Part shown: positions 24,550-33,445 of the stretch, in pieces
Position numbering within the stretch: the stretch's first letter is position 1
Layout of the letters: every line of letters begins with the position of its first letter
DNA from: Funiculus sociatus GB2-C1
GTDB taxonomy: Bacteria > Cyanobacteriota > Cyanobacteriia > Cyanobacteriales > FACHB-T130
Direction of reading: 5' to 3'
DNA: 64,000 nt
Assembly (NCBI RefSeq): GCF_039962115.1
Contig: NZ_JAMPKJ010000011.1
Location: 1 to 64,000 of the forward strand
Made by a program: the position numbers and the translations under genes
The notes under the pieces: model-generated
The model's input: only the letters and a program-made list of their open reading frames with translations
Databases searched by the model: none
What the model was told of the DNA's origin: nothing

Positions 24550-24656
24550 TTAGTTGTAGAGTGACTAATTGTTTGTCTAGACAGATTATTGTCAATTAAG
24601 ACGAATTATAATATGTCTTCGTGCCAAATTGATGTCGTTGAACTATTAGTGACCCC
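24544..24656. mobile_element. Relic of a second CAST left end
   Basis: Reading rightwards from TGTACA at 24544, sites of left-end type follow: GTGACTAATTGTTTGTC (24561-24577), GACAGATTATTGTC, GACGAATTATAATATGTC (24600-24617) and GCCAAATTGATGTCGTTG. Their order and orientation mirror a V-K left end pointing away from the present element. The TGTACA hexamer is shared with its right end. No transposition genes follow, so only the end survives. Confidence 0.7.
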
Positions 24657-24703
24657 TCACGTTTGGAAAAAACAGCTTTCCTTACCGTTAGTTAGCAGAA
24701 AGC

Positions 24704-24730
24704 GAAAGCCCCCAAATATAGGGGCTTCTT
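24704..24730 (-). terminator. Hairpin terminator of the 24789 gene
   Basis: On the minus strand AAGCCCC, a TATATTT loop and GGGGGCTT form a strong hairpin followed by a T-rich stretch (TCGCTTTC). It lies about 60 bp downstream of the gene ending at 24789. Confidence 0.5.
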
Positions 24731-24788
24731 GGTTATGTCAATGGCGTGCGATCGCTACCTTCCCACGCCATACACGCAAAGAGTTTAA

Positions 24789-25232
24789 CTATCTTCTGGG
24801 ATTCATACAGACTGGATTTGGATTATGTAAACAATCCCAACTTCCTGGCCGAAGATTGCTATCTCCAGTAGTGCTTTGTGGTGTATTAGTGGTGGGTGTG
24901 CGTGCAGGCGTAGTGCCGGGGGGTATTGTGGCGGGTGTGGCGTCGTTGTTGGTGCCAGCGCCAGGTGCGGGTGCGCTGTCGTTGGTGGTGCCAGCTCCAG
25001 GTGCGGGTGCGCTGTCGTCGGTGCTGCCAGCGCCAGGTGCGGTGCCGGGTGTTTGGGTTTGAGCGAATAATTGTTGGCTGCTTGCGGAGGAGTCAATACG
25101 AGCATTGCCATTAATAGAATTAACGCTATTAACTTGTGCTAATGCTGGAAAAGCCAGAAAAATTCCAGCAGTTGTAACCACCGACATCATACCAACGCCT
25201 TTTTTAATTTGAGTTTTCAGAGATGTATTCAT
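24789..25232 (-). CDS. Secreted low-complexity Ala/Pro/Gly-rich protein
   Basis: The 147-aa product has a Sec signal peptide (MNTSLKTQIKKGVGMMSVVTT, core ending AFPALAQ). Several SAPAPGAGT(T/N)ND repeats follow in the middle. The C-terminal 25 residues end SWDCLHNPNPVCMNPRR with two Cys, perhaps a disulfide. No enzymatic domain is visible. It may be a periplasmic or surface protein. It is the first chromosomal gene beyond the relic CAST end. The repeat frame produces several antisense open frames, which are not genes. Confidence 0.65.
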   Translation of the reverse strand: MNTSLKTQIKKGVGMMSVVTTAGIFLAFPALAQVNSVNSINGNARIDSSASSQQLFAQTQTPGTAPGAGSTDDSAPAPGAGTTNDSAPAPGAGTNNDATPATIPPGTTPARTPTTNTPQSTTGDSNLRPGSWDCLHNPNPVCMNPRR

Positions 25233-25494
25233 CAGTTTCTATTTGGCTCTTACCAGTATCAGGTCGCACTTGATTAAATCTCATCCTCAACATCATAGTC
25301 GTCATACTATAGATAGAAGTAGTGCTTCCTAAGTGATGGAATGATGGGTAATGTCACAAATTTAGGCGCGACTGCACCTGACAAAATTATTCTTTTATCC
25401 TGCTATAGCGCCGTATCTAAGCTGGAAAGACGAAAGCCAAGTACGAGTGCGAAAAATATTTAAAAGTAGATTAATCGGATTCATATAGCGATGC

Positions 25495-26709
25495 TTAATC
25501 AAGCGCAGCTAATACCGCCTTGGGTATTAATTTATCTTTAAACCAAATAATTCTTGCTGGCACATCCTTCAAGTTTACCCCTGCTTTTTCTAGATTCAGC
25601 CGTTCCGAAATCGCTAAAATTAAGTTGTCGCATTCAGCACGACGTACCTGAGAAAATTTCTTTTGCAAATATTCCGGTCGCCAGTAGCCGACAATTTCTA
25701 GTAAGAAGGTGCGACCATCAGGATGTACTAAGCGAAAGTCGGGAATCATCACACTACCAGGAATTGGAATCAGGTCTACTTCTCGTTCTAATACCCAATC
25801 TGATTTCAACGAGTCCCAGCGGTCAGCAAAAGATGCTTCCAGCATACTATCGTAAGGCTTACCAGGGGGATAGTGGGAAACTAAGCCACAGTCAGAATTG
25901 AGGGTAAAGCGTCCCGTTTTCCAGGTTCCGGTGTAGGTGTCGCGGTTTTGGAGGATGGCGGATAGACTCCATTTTGTAACGTGGAGTAAAGCGGGGAGGA
26001 GTTTAGCGATCGCTAACCCATACCTTGTACTAGGCTTAAATAAACTCGTCGGGCCATCAACTGTAATCGTAAACCCATGATCCGCATCGCCCTCAATATA
26101 CGCCATCAATTGAAACAGTTTTAGATAGCGAAATAACAGTTTATACTCTCCTGGGACGTTGCGGTGAGCATTCAAAGTAATTTGACTAGCGCGATAGAAA
26201 ACGCCTTGTACTTGAGATAAATTGTAGCGGTGTAGCAAATCTTCTGGGGTAATCCCATCAAACTGAGTTAAGATGCGATTCTCAGCTAAATCTGCGTAAA
26301 GTCCAGCCTGAATTTGACTTGGTAAAACTTCTCTTTCTAGTTCCTGACTGAGTTTGTCAGCTAATATATTAAGTGTTGCACCAGAAGCTTGCGGACTCGG
26401 AATTGATTGTGCAGAAAGGGCAAAAACTCGCTCTCGTAATTCTGGCGGTTCCAGAGGACTAACTACTTCAAAAGTAGACAAGCTGCTTTTGAGAATATGA
26501 GCTAATCCTCGCTTTAAGCGATAATCTGGACTATCACCTTCTAATTCTGATAATTGACGGTCTAGTTCTCCTTGAGTGTTGCCTAATGCCTCTTGGAAGC
26601 AAATAATCAACTCATTGGCAACGGCTAAATTTTTGGCATCAATATTTAGGCGTTTTGGGACTATCGTTTCGCCATTTTGTCGGTGGATTAAAAGGTCAGT
26701 TGGTAGCAT
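25495..26709 (-). CDS. Bax1-like nuclease (DUF790)
   Basis: The 404-aa protein matches DUF790, the family of archaeal Bax1, a nuclease that works with XPB helicase. A PD-(D/E)xK-type site is visible near residues 325-345: MIPDFRLVHPDGRTFLLEIVGYW. The N-terminal part (DYRLKRGLAHILKS, then ELREEVF-type helices) fits the family. The XPB-like helicase gene lies 29 bp upstream on the same strand, so the pair is one operon. It probably acts in nucleotide excision-type DNA repair, cutting at bubbles opened by the helicase. Confidence 0.85.
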   Translation of the reverse strand: MLPTDLLIHRQNGETIVPKRLNIDAKNLAVANELIICFQEALGNTQGELDRQLSELEGDSPDYRLKRGLAHILKSSLSTFEVVSPLEPPELRERVFALSAQSIPSPQASGATLNILADKLSQELEREVLPSQIQAGLYADLAENRILTQFDGITPEDLLHRYNLSQVQGVFYRASQITLNAHRNVPGEYKLLFRYLKLFQLMAYIEGDADHGFTITVDGPTSLFKPSTRYGLAIAKLLPALLHVTKWSLSAILQNRDTYTGTWKTGRFTLNSDCGLVSHYPPGKPYDSMLEASFADRWDSLKSDWVLEREVDLIPIPGSVMIPDFRLVHPDGRTFLLEIVGYWRPEYLQKKFSQVRRAECDNLILAISERLNLEKAGVNLKDVPARIIWFKDKLIPKAVLAALD

Positions 26710-26738
26710 GATGAATGAACCGCAAAAAAGAGAAATAA

Positions 26739-28274
26739 CTAAGAATCAGGAAGATTTTCATCATCATCTACCCACTTTGCTGATGATTCCGCTGCTTTCT
26801 TCGTAACACTAGAATTTGCCCCATAAAAAATCTCCAACTGCCCTTTCCTCTCTCCTCCTTCGCGTCCTTCGCTTCGCTTCACCTTCGGCTGACGCGGTTC
26901 ATTCCTCTTCTCTCCCCTTCTCCTATTAGAAGTACCTTCTTCACTCGTATCTTCCGCCACAACCTCATAAAGCATAGCGCGTTTATTAGCATCATTTCCC
27001 TTACGCAAAACTCGCCCTAATCGCTGAATAAACTCGCGCTGCGAACCCGTACCAGATAATATTATTGCTACACTTGCAGCAGGAACATCAACCCCTTCAT
27101 TCAGAACGTGAGAAGCAATCAAATTTTTGTATTCTCCCTCCCGAAATTTAGTTAATATCTCGTGCCGTTCTTTGATAGGCGTTTGATGGGTAATTGCTGG
27201 AATTAAAAACTCGTGAGAAATGCGGTAAACTGTAGCATTATCGGTAGTAAAAATCAACGTGCGTTCCGGATAATGTTGGGCTAAAATATTAGATAATATT
27301 CGCAGTTTACCATCAGTACCAAGAGCAATATCTTTAGCTTCGCGGTGAGCTAACATGGCACGTCGTCCAGCTTGCGATCGCGCACTTACCATGACAAACT
27401 GCTGCCACCCTTGAATACTGCCTAAAGAAATATTTGATTCTCGCAAAAAATTGTTGCGTAGTTGAATCAGCTCGTTGTAGCGATCGCGTTCTAGTTGCGA
27501 CAACTTTACCTTAATCTGCACCACTTCATGATTGGCTAAAGCCGCACCTGCTAATTCCTCAGCAGTTTTGCGATAAACTTCCGCACCGATTAACATATTA
27601 AGATCAGTGTGCTTGCCATCAGAACGCTCAGGAGTAGCGCTGAGTCCGAGACGATAAGGCGCGATCGCATACTCAGCAATTACCCGACTAAAATCTGTAG
27701 GTAAGTGGTGACACTCATCAAACACTAACAAAGCATACCTGTTTCCCAAAGTCTCCGCGTGAATAGCCGCACTGTCGTAAGTAGCAACCAGTATCGGCGT
27801 TTTATCTCGCGAACCGCCACCCAACAACCCCACCTCCGCATCCGGAAAAGCCGCCGTTAAGTGAGCATACCACTGGTGCATCAAATCCAGAGTCGGCACC
27901 ACAATCAACGTACTGCGCGGTGTCGATTGTATCGCCATTTGCGCTAGATAAGTCTTTCCCGCCGCCGTTGGCAACACCACAACCCCTTGCCTACCGGCTT
28001 GCTTCCAAGCCAACAGAGCCTCCCTCTGATGCGGATAAGGTTCCATCTCCATACTCGCCACCAGGGAGAGAGACTCAAAACCCTTCGCCTCATCGATAAA
28101 ATTAGTCCCTTCCGCTTGCAGCACTTCCACCAATTGGCGATAATATATCGCCTGGATGCGGAACTTTTCCACTCTGTCATCCCAAGTAGCGTATTCTACC
28201 CAAGATTTCCCCCTTGGCGGTGGATGCAAAATTAAAGTTCCTCGATCAAAAGATAATGTAGGGGTACGAGCCAT
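26739..28274 (-). CDS. XPB/Rad25-like DNA helicase
   Basis: The 511-aa superfamily 2 helicase has Walker A LPTAAGKTYLAQ, DEAH-type box LLVFDECHHLP, LGLSATPERSDG and the C-terminal RLGRVLRKG motif. It partners the DUF790 nuclease downstream. The C-terminal 60 residues include a basic low-complexity stretch (SNRRRGEKRNEPRQPKVKR, SEGREGGERKGQ). At DNA level (about 26860-26935) it contains the dispersed cyanobacterial repeat also seen at 44620-44655 and 56462-56495, so a repeat appears to have entered the gene in frame. Confidence 0.88.
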   Translation of the reverse strand: MARTPTLSFDRGTLILHPPPRGKSWVEYATWDDRVEKFRIQAIYYRQLVEVLQAEGTNFIDEAKGFESLSLVASMEMEPYPHQREALLAWKQAGRQGVVVLPTAAGKTYLAQMAIQSTPRSTLIVVPTLDLMHQWYAHLTAAFPDAEVGLLGGGSRDKTPILVATYDSAAIHAETLGNRYALLVFDECHHLPTDFSRVIAEYAIAPYRLGLSATPERSDGKHTDLNMLIGAEVYRKTAEELAGAALANHEVVQIKVKLSQLERDRYNELIQLRNNFLRESNISLGSIQGWQQFVMVSARSQAGRRAMLAHREAKDIALGTDGKLRILSNILAQHYPERTLIFTTDNATVYRISHEFLIPAITHQTPIKERHEILTKFREGEYKNLIASHVLNEGVDVPAASVAIILSGTGSQREFIQRLGRVLRKGNDANKRAMLYEVVAEDTSEEGTSNRRRGEKRNEPRQPKVKRSEGREGGERKGQLEIFYGANSSVTKKAAESSAKWVDDDENLPDS

Positions 28275-28453
28275 TGGTTTTTTGAATTCTCTGTCCCCGA
28301 TAATTTTAGAAGAGTCAAGGCATAATGCAGAATGGTAGTTCGCCTGACATCTTGCACTTGATGATTTTTAATCGCCAGCTAGATTTTTTTAATGGGAATG
28401 CTTCCTTAACAAACAGCGTGTTTACGGTAGCGACAGAGGAGAACTGAACAAAG

Positions 28454-31400
28454 ATGTGGAGAGTAACGCATCCCCGACTGCGGCGCTACGGTGTTGCTGT
28501 AATTAGTACAGGTATGGCGCTACAACTGACATTACTGCTAAAGCCACTAATCGCGCCTACCATTTTGCCACTGTTTTATGCCGCCGTGACGGTTAGTGCT
28601 TGGTATGGCGGGATGAAACCGGGGTTGCTGGCTACAATTTTGTCTACTTTAGTCATCAACTACTTCTTTGTAGCTCCAGTTTACTCGCTGGCGATCGCTA
28701 GTTTGAACGATATCTTGCGGCTAGGCGTGTTCGTGCTGGTAACGCTACTGATTAGCACACTCAACTCGGAACTTTGCACTGCTAAACAGCGGCTGGAGAC
28801 GAGTATGCTAAAACTGCAAGCCAGTGAAGAGCAATATCGTCGCATTGTCGATACCGCTTACGAAGGTATTTGGACAACTAATGCTGAGTTTAAAACCGAG
28901 TATGTCAACCAGCGGATGGCGCACCTTCTTGGCTACAGCGTAGAGGAAATGCTGGGACACTCGATTTTTGACTTTATGGATGACGAAGCTCAAATCGAAG
29001 CTCAAGCGAGGATTAAGCGACGCAAGCAGCCAAATAAAGATCAGTTTGACTTTCGTTACCGTCGCAAAGATGGTTCAACGCTTTGGACGATTGTCTCCAC
29101 TAGCCAAATTTTAGACGAACGCGGTCAATTTATGGGCGCGATCGCTATGATTACCGATATTACCCTCCGCAAGCAAGCTGAAGAAGAACGCATTCAACTA
29201 CTCAATAAAGAACAAGCGGCTAAAGAACAAATTACTAACACTTTAGAAAGCATTTCCGATGCTTTTGTTGCCTTAGACAGCGAATGGCGGTACACCTACG
29301 TAAACACTCACGCAGAGCATTTTTTCCAGAAACCCCGCGAAGAGTTAATCGGCAAAATCGTGTGGGAAGTATTTCCCCCACTCCCTAACTCGCAATTTTA
29401 TATTCATGCTCATCATGCACTCTCCGAGCAGGTAACTGTCGAGTATGAAGAGTTTAATCAGCGCTTTCAAAAATGGATATTAGCCCGCATTTATCCATCC
29501 AAATATGGTTTAGCTGTTTACTTTCGTGACATCACTCTCCGCAAGCAAACTCAACAGTCCCTACAGGATAGTGAAGAACAAATTAGTCTGATAATAGACT
29601 CGGTGCCGATATACATTTCTTACGTTGATTCAGAACAGCGTTATCGCTTTAATAATCGGGCATACGAAGAATGGTTTGGATATTCGCGCACCCAAATTAC
29701 CGGAAAGCACCTGAAGGAAGTTATGGGTGAGTCGATTTATCAGTCAGTTGAAAAGTTTATAGAAGCGGTATTGTCTGGACAAAAAGTAAGTTATGAAAGC
29801 GCCTTTACACGCAGCAATGGAGAGCAGCGTTATGTTCAGGGTACTTACGTTCCCCATTTTGGAGAAGGGGGAGAAGTTAAAGGATTTTTTGTTCTCGTCA
29901 ATGACATTACTGAACGCAAGCAAGCAGAAGAAGCATTACGGCAAAGCGAGGAACGCTACCGAGCTTTTGTAGAACAAAGTTCAGAAGGAATTTGGCGGTT
30001 TGAACTTGAGCAGCCAATTTATATAGAGTCTCCAGAAGATGAGCAAATCGAGCAGCTTTATCAATATGGATACTTGGGGGAATGTAACAATGTTATGGCA
30101 CAAATGTATGGCTATGACAGTGCCGAAGAAATTGTAGGAGCAAGACTAGGAAACTTTCTTGTTCGTGAAGATATAAATAATATTGAATATTTACAAGCAT
30201 TTATTCGTTCTGGCTACCGACTACACCAAGCAGAATCTTATGAAATTGATAAGCAAGGTAATTTCAAATACTTTGTGAATAACTTGGTGGGAATTGTGGA
30301 AAATGGTCTATTAGTAAGAGCATGGGGAACTCAAAACGACATCACTCTGGACAAGCAAGCAGAAGCCACATTGATCGAGAGCGAAAAACGGTTTAAAATA
30401 GCGGCACAATGCGCTACAGATGTGATTTATGAATGGGATATCAAGAGCGATCGCATGGAGTGGTTCGGTAAAATAGACGAACACCTGGGATACGAACCGG
30501 GAGAGTTTCCCCGGACGCTACAAGCTTGGGAAAATATGCTGCATCCGGACGATCGCGATCGCGTCATAGCGGCGGTAGACCAACATCTGCAAACAGGCGA
30601 ACCATTTTTCCAAGAATACCGCGTCCAGCGAAAAGATGGCACCTACCTGTATTGGACAGATAGCGCCACAGCTATCAAAAACGAAAATGGTAAACCGATA
30701 AAATGGATCGGCGTAAATACTAATATTACAGAACGCAAGCGGGCAGAAAAGCAAATCCTTCGCTATGCCAATCGCTTACAAGTTCTAGCCGAGGCTTCAC
30801 GAACTTTTGCTGAAGCAATCCTAGATTATCAAACTGCCTTGGATACAATCTGTCAGCGCACAGTCGAGTTAGTTGGCGATACTTGCACTATTCGCCTAGT
30901 GTCGGACGATGGACAGTGGTTGAATACAGTTGCCGTTTATCACCCTAACCCAGAAGCGATCGCCTTTGTCCGCGAGTTGTCAGCTGCTGCACCCCAGCGC
31001 ATCGATGAAGGATTAACGGCTCGCGTGTTTGAAACAGGAGAGTCGCTGCTCATCCCAGTTGTATCACAAGAGCAGCTACGCGCCTCAATCAAAGCAGAGT
31101 ATTTACCGTGTTTGGAACGCTTTAGTGTATACAGCCTTCTGGTCGCACCACTGCGGGTGCGGGGTCGGATCATTGGCACAATCGCTCTTTCCCGCGACAA
31201 GAGCGACAACTCGTATACTATTAATGACCAGGTATTTCTGCAAGATTTGGCAGATCGAGCCGCCTTAGCAATTGACAACGCCCGCCTCTACAACGAGTCT
31301 GTGCAGGCGAACCGGATGAAAGACGAGTTCCTAGCCACACTGTCCCACGAACTGCGAACGCCGCTTAACGCCATGCTTGGTTGGACTCAGCTACTCCGTA

Positions 31401-32509
31401 ACCGCCAGTTCGACCCCACTACCACCGCCAAAGCGCTAGAGACAATTGACCGGAACACGCGATCGCTTTCTCAACTCATCGAGGATGTTCTAGATGTCTC
31501 CCGCATCATTACAGGTAAACTGCGTCTGAATGTTTATCCAGTAGAACTTCTACCAGTTATTGAGGCAGCAATTGATATTGTCCTACCAGCAGCTAACGCC
31601 AAGGAAATTTACATTGAATCCATATTAGACCGCTCAGTGGTATCAGTCTTGGGAGATTCCACTCGTTTACAGCAAATTGTCTGGAACTTACTTTCTAACG
31701 CCGTCAAGTTCACACCCAGCAAAGGTCGGGTGACAATTAAACTGTCAGTAGTCAGGGAACAATTGTCAAGTCGTCAAATTGAAACGTTGTCAACAGACAA
31801 CTATGCTCAAATTCAGATAAGCGACACAGGCGCGGGAATTAGTCCCGATTTTCTCCCCTACGTTTTTGAACGCTTCCGACAAGCTGATGGAACAACAACG
31901 CGATCGCATGGTGGACTCGGACTCGGTTTAGCCATTGTCCGCCATCTAGTAGAACTGCAAGGCGGCACAGTCCACGCCGAAAGCCTAGGAGAAGGACAAG
32001 GAGCAACATTTACAGTCCGGTTGCCACTCATCGATAAGGGACAGGCGACTAGGGACAAGGGACTAGGGACACAGAAAGATTCACACCCTACCCCCATTCC
32101 CGATCCCCAATCCCCCATCCCTCTAAATGGTTTGCGCGTGCTAATCGTAGATGATGAGGCAGATGCACGCGATTTACTCTCTACAATGCTTGCAGAGTAT
32201 GGAGCCGAAGTCACCGCTGTTCCGTCTGTGAGCGTTGCACTTGAAACACTACAACGTTTAAAGCCTGATGTACTCGTCAGCGATATTGGGATGCCGGAAG
32301 AAAATGGCTACAGCCTGATTCGCAAAATTAGAGCGCTCGATACCGCGTCGAAAAATATTCCCGCTGTGGCGCTGACAGCTTATGCTAGAGCAGAAGACCG
32401 GACGCAGGCTCTTTTGTCAGGCTTCCAGCTACACGTCCCCAAGCCAGTCGATCCAGCCGAGTTAGCTGCCGTAATTGCCAACCTCGCCGGACGCACTGGA
32501 CAAGTTTGA
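28454..32509 (+). CDS. Hybrid sensor histidine kinase/response regulator with DUF4118, PAS and GAF domains
   Basis: The 1351-aa protein starts with a DUF4118/KdpD-like membrane region (residues 10-100). About five PAS domains follow, beginning near 116 (SEEQYRRIVDTAYEGIW), 265, 375, 500 and 645; each ends in a DIT(L/E)RK-type linker. A GAF domain covers about 790-945. The HisKA motif is LATLSHELRTPLNAMLGW (about 960), an HATPase domain follows with DTGAGISPDFLPYVFERF and GGLGLGLAIVRHLVE, then a receiver domain (LIVDDEADARDLL, Asp in VLVSDIGMPEENG). Near residue 1205 a short tandem repeat codes for TPIPDPQSPIP between kinase and receiver. The signal sensed is unknown. Confidence 0.93.
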   Translation: MWRVTHPRLRRYGVAVISTGMALQLTLLLKPLIAPTILPLFYAAVTVSAWYGGMKPGLLATILSTLVINYFFVAPVYSLAIASLNDILRLGVFVLVTLLISTLNSELCTAKQRLETSMLKLQASEEQYRRIVDTAYEGIWTTNAEFKTEYVNQRMAHLLGYSVEEMLGHSIFDFMDDEAQIEAQARIKRRKQPNKDQFDFRYRRKDGSTLWTIVSTSQILDERGQFMGAIAMITDITLRKQAEEERIQLLNKEQAAKEQITNTLESISDAFVALDSEWRYTYVNTHAEHFFQKPREELIGKIVWEVFPPLPNSQFYIHAHHALSEQVTVEYEEFNQRFQKWILARIYPSKYGLAVYFRDITLRKQTQQSLQDSEEQISLIIDSVPIYISYVDSEQRYRFNNRAYEEWFGYSRTQITGKHLKEVMGESIYQSVEKFIEAVLSGQKVSYESAFTRSNGEQRYVQGTYVPHFGEGGEVKGFFVLVNDITERKQAEEALRQSEERYRAFVEQSSEGIWRFELEQPIYIESPEDEQIEQLYQYGYLGECNNVMAQMYGYDSAEEIVGARLGNFLVREDINNIEYLQAFIRSGYRLHQAESYEIDKQGNFKYFVNNLVGIVENGLLVRAWGTQNDITLDKQAEATLIESEKRFKIAAQCATDVIYEWDIKSDRMEWFGKIDEHLGYEPGEFPRTLQAWENMLHPDDRDRVIAAVDQHLQTGEPFFQEYRVQRKDGTYLYWTDSATAIKNENGKPIKWIGVNTNITERKRAEKQILRYANRLQVLAEASRTFAEAILDYQTALDTICQRTVELVGDTCTIRLVSDDGQWLNTVAVYHPNPEAIAFVRELSAAAPQRIDEGLTARVFETGESLLIPVVSQEQLRASIKAEYLPCLERFSVYSLLVAPLRVRGRIIGTIALSRDKSDNSYTINDQVFLQDLADRAALAIDNARLYNESVQANRMKDEFLATLSHELRTPLNAMLGWTQLLRNRQFDPTTTAKALETIDRNTRSLSQLIEDVLDVSRIITGKLRLNVYPVELLPVIEAAIDIVLPAANAKEIYIESILDRSVVSVLGDSTRLQQIVWNLLSNAVKFTPSKGRVTIKLSVVREQLSSRQIETLSTDNYAQIQISDTGAGISPDFLPYVFERFRQADGTTTRSHGGLGLGLAIVRHLVELQGGTVHAESLGEGQGATFTVRLPLIDKGQATRDKGLGTQKDSHPTPIPDPQSPIPLNGLRVLIVDDEADARDLLSTMLAEYGAEVTAVPSVSVALETLQRLKPDVLVSDIGMPEENGYSLIRKIRALDTASKNIPAVALTAYARAEDRTQALLSGFQLHVPKPVDPAELAAVIANLAGRTGQV

Positions 32510-32570
32510 ATAATTTTAGAGCGCGATGGCTTCGCCTCGGACTCCGTCCTACGCATCTTCTCCCCCTGCA

Positions 32571-33293
32571 TCACAATTGATCTGGGTCAACCCCCATCTG
32601 ACGCAGCCTTTCTGCTAATCTTTCAGCGCGAAGACGTTCTTGTTCAGCCCGTTCTTCTGACCACAGCAACAACTCCCCTTGGGCATTCCACCACCGCAGC
32701 CAATAGCCGTTTCTACCTTCATGGCTTCCTTGCCAAACTCCCAGAAATAAATCTAATCCGGGAATCCAATAACGTCCCGCCTCATCGGGTGTTTGCAGTT
32801 GGTAACGCTGCGACTCTAGCCCATAAACTTCGACGCGCCCCGTATCTGGTCGAAAGATAACATAGCGAGGCACTTGAACTACTCTTTCATAAAAAAACCA
32901 CTTACCCACACCTTCGGTAAATTCCACCGAATATTCTTCGCCATAAGTAGCAGAAAGAAACTCCATCACCACTTGGGGTATTGTTCCCTCAGTATGTGGC
33001 GTGTAGCTGCGACGCGGATAAGGACGAGTCCAAGGTTGCACCGGACGCACATACATCCAGTCTGGTGCTTTGCAGATGATTCGCCCCTCAATGGCGGCAC
33101 ACAAGGCAAAGTTAGACACGATGAGGGCATCTTGTATTAAGTTCGGAAAAGCGGTCAAAGGCTGGCGCAAAGCAGCAGCTAATGGTGGTTGATCTGTATT
33201 CTCCACAGGATCGTCTGGTAGGGTAAAATCTTCTGGCAGCAGAGGCCAGGTAATTGATAGTTGCGGTAGGGGGGTTTGAGTGATGGGAGACAC
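32571..33293 (-). CDS. Uma2-family PD-(D/E)xK nuclease-like protein
   Basis: The 240-aa protein contains VVMEFLSATYGEEYSVEFTEGVGKWFFYERVVQVPRYVIFRP, the pattern of the Uma2 (DUF820) family, which is very abundant in cyanobacteria and has a restriction-endonuclease fold. The C-terminal segment (WSEERAEQERLRAERLAERLRQMGVDPDQL) is the usual charged coiled coil of these proteins. Function of the family is poorly known. It stands alone between the sensor kinase and the convergent or divergent neighbours. Confidence 0.85.
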   Translation of the reverse strand: MSPITQTPLPQLSITWPLLPEDFTLPDDPVENTDQPPLAAALRQPLTAFPNLIQDALIVSNFALCAAIEGRIICKAPDWMYVRPVQPWTRPYPRRSYTPHTEGTIPQVVMEFLSATYGEEYSVEFTEGVGKWFFYERVVQVPRYVIFRPDTGRVEVYGLESQRYQLQTPDEAGRYWIPGLDLFLGVWQGSHEGRNGYWLRWWNAQGELLLWSEERAEQERLRAERLAERLRQMGVDPDQL

Positions 33294-33445
33294 TTTTCTT
33301 TTGGTGAAGATAAAGTAGACTTTTGCTTCTATTGTGGTCTAATTACAAGATTTATCAACGACTGGCACGCCCACAAGCGATCGCGTTTATTTACGTGGTA
33401 ATTTGGTGGCCAGGAGTGCGATCGCTCTCACCTCCAAAACACACC

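Noticed and set aside
24803-25114. Several overlapping frames in the Pro/Ala/Gly-rich region on both strands
   Set aside because: They come from reading the same GC-rich repeats in other frames; only the frame with a signal peptide (24789-25232) is kept.
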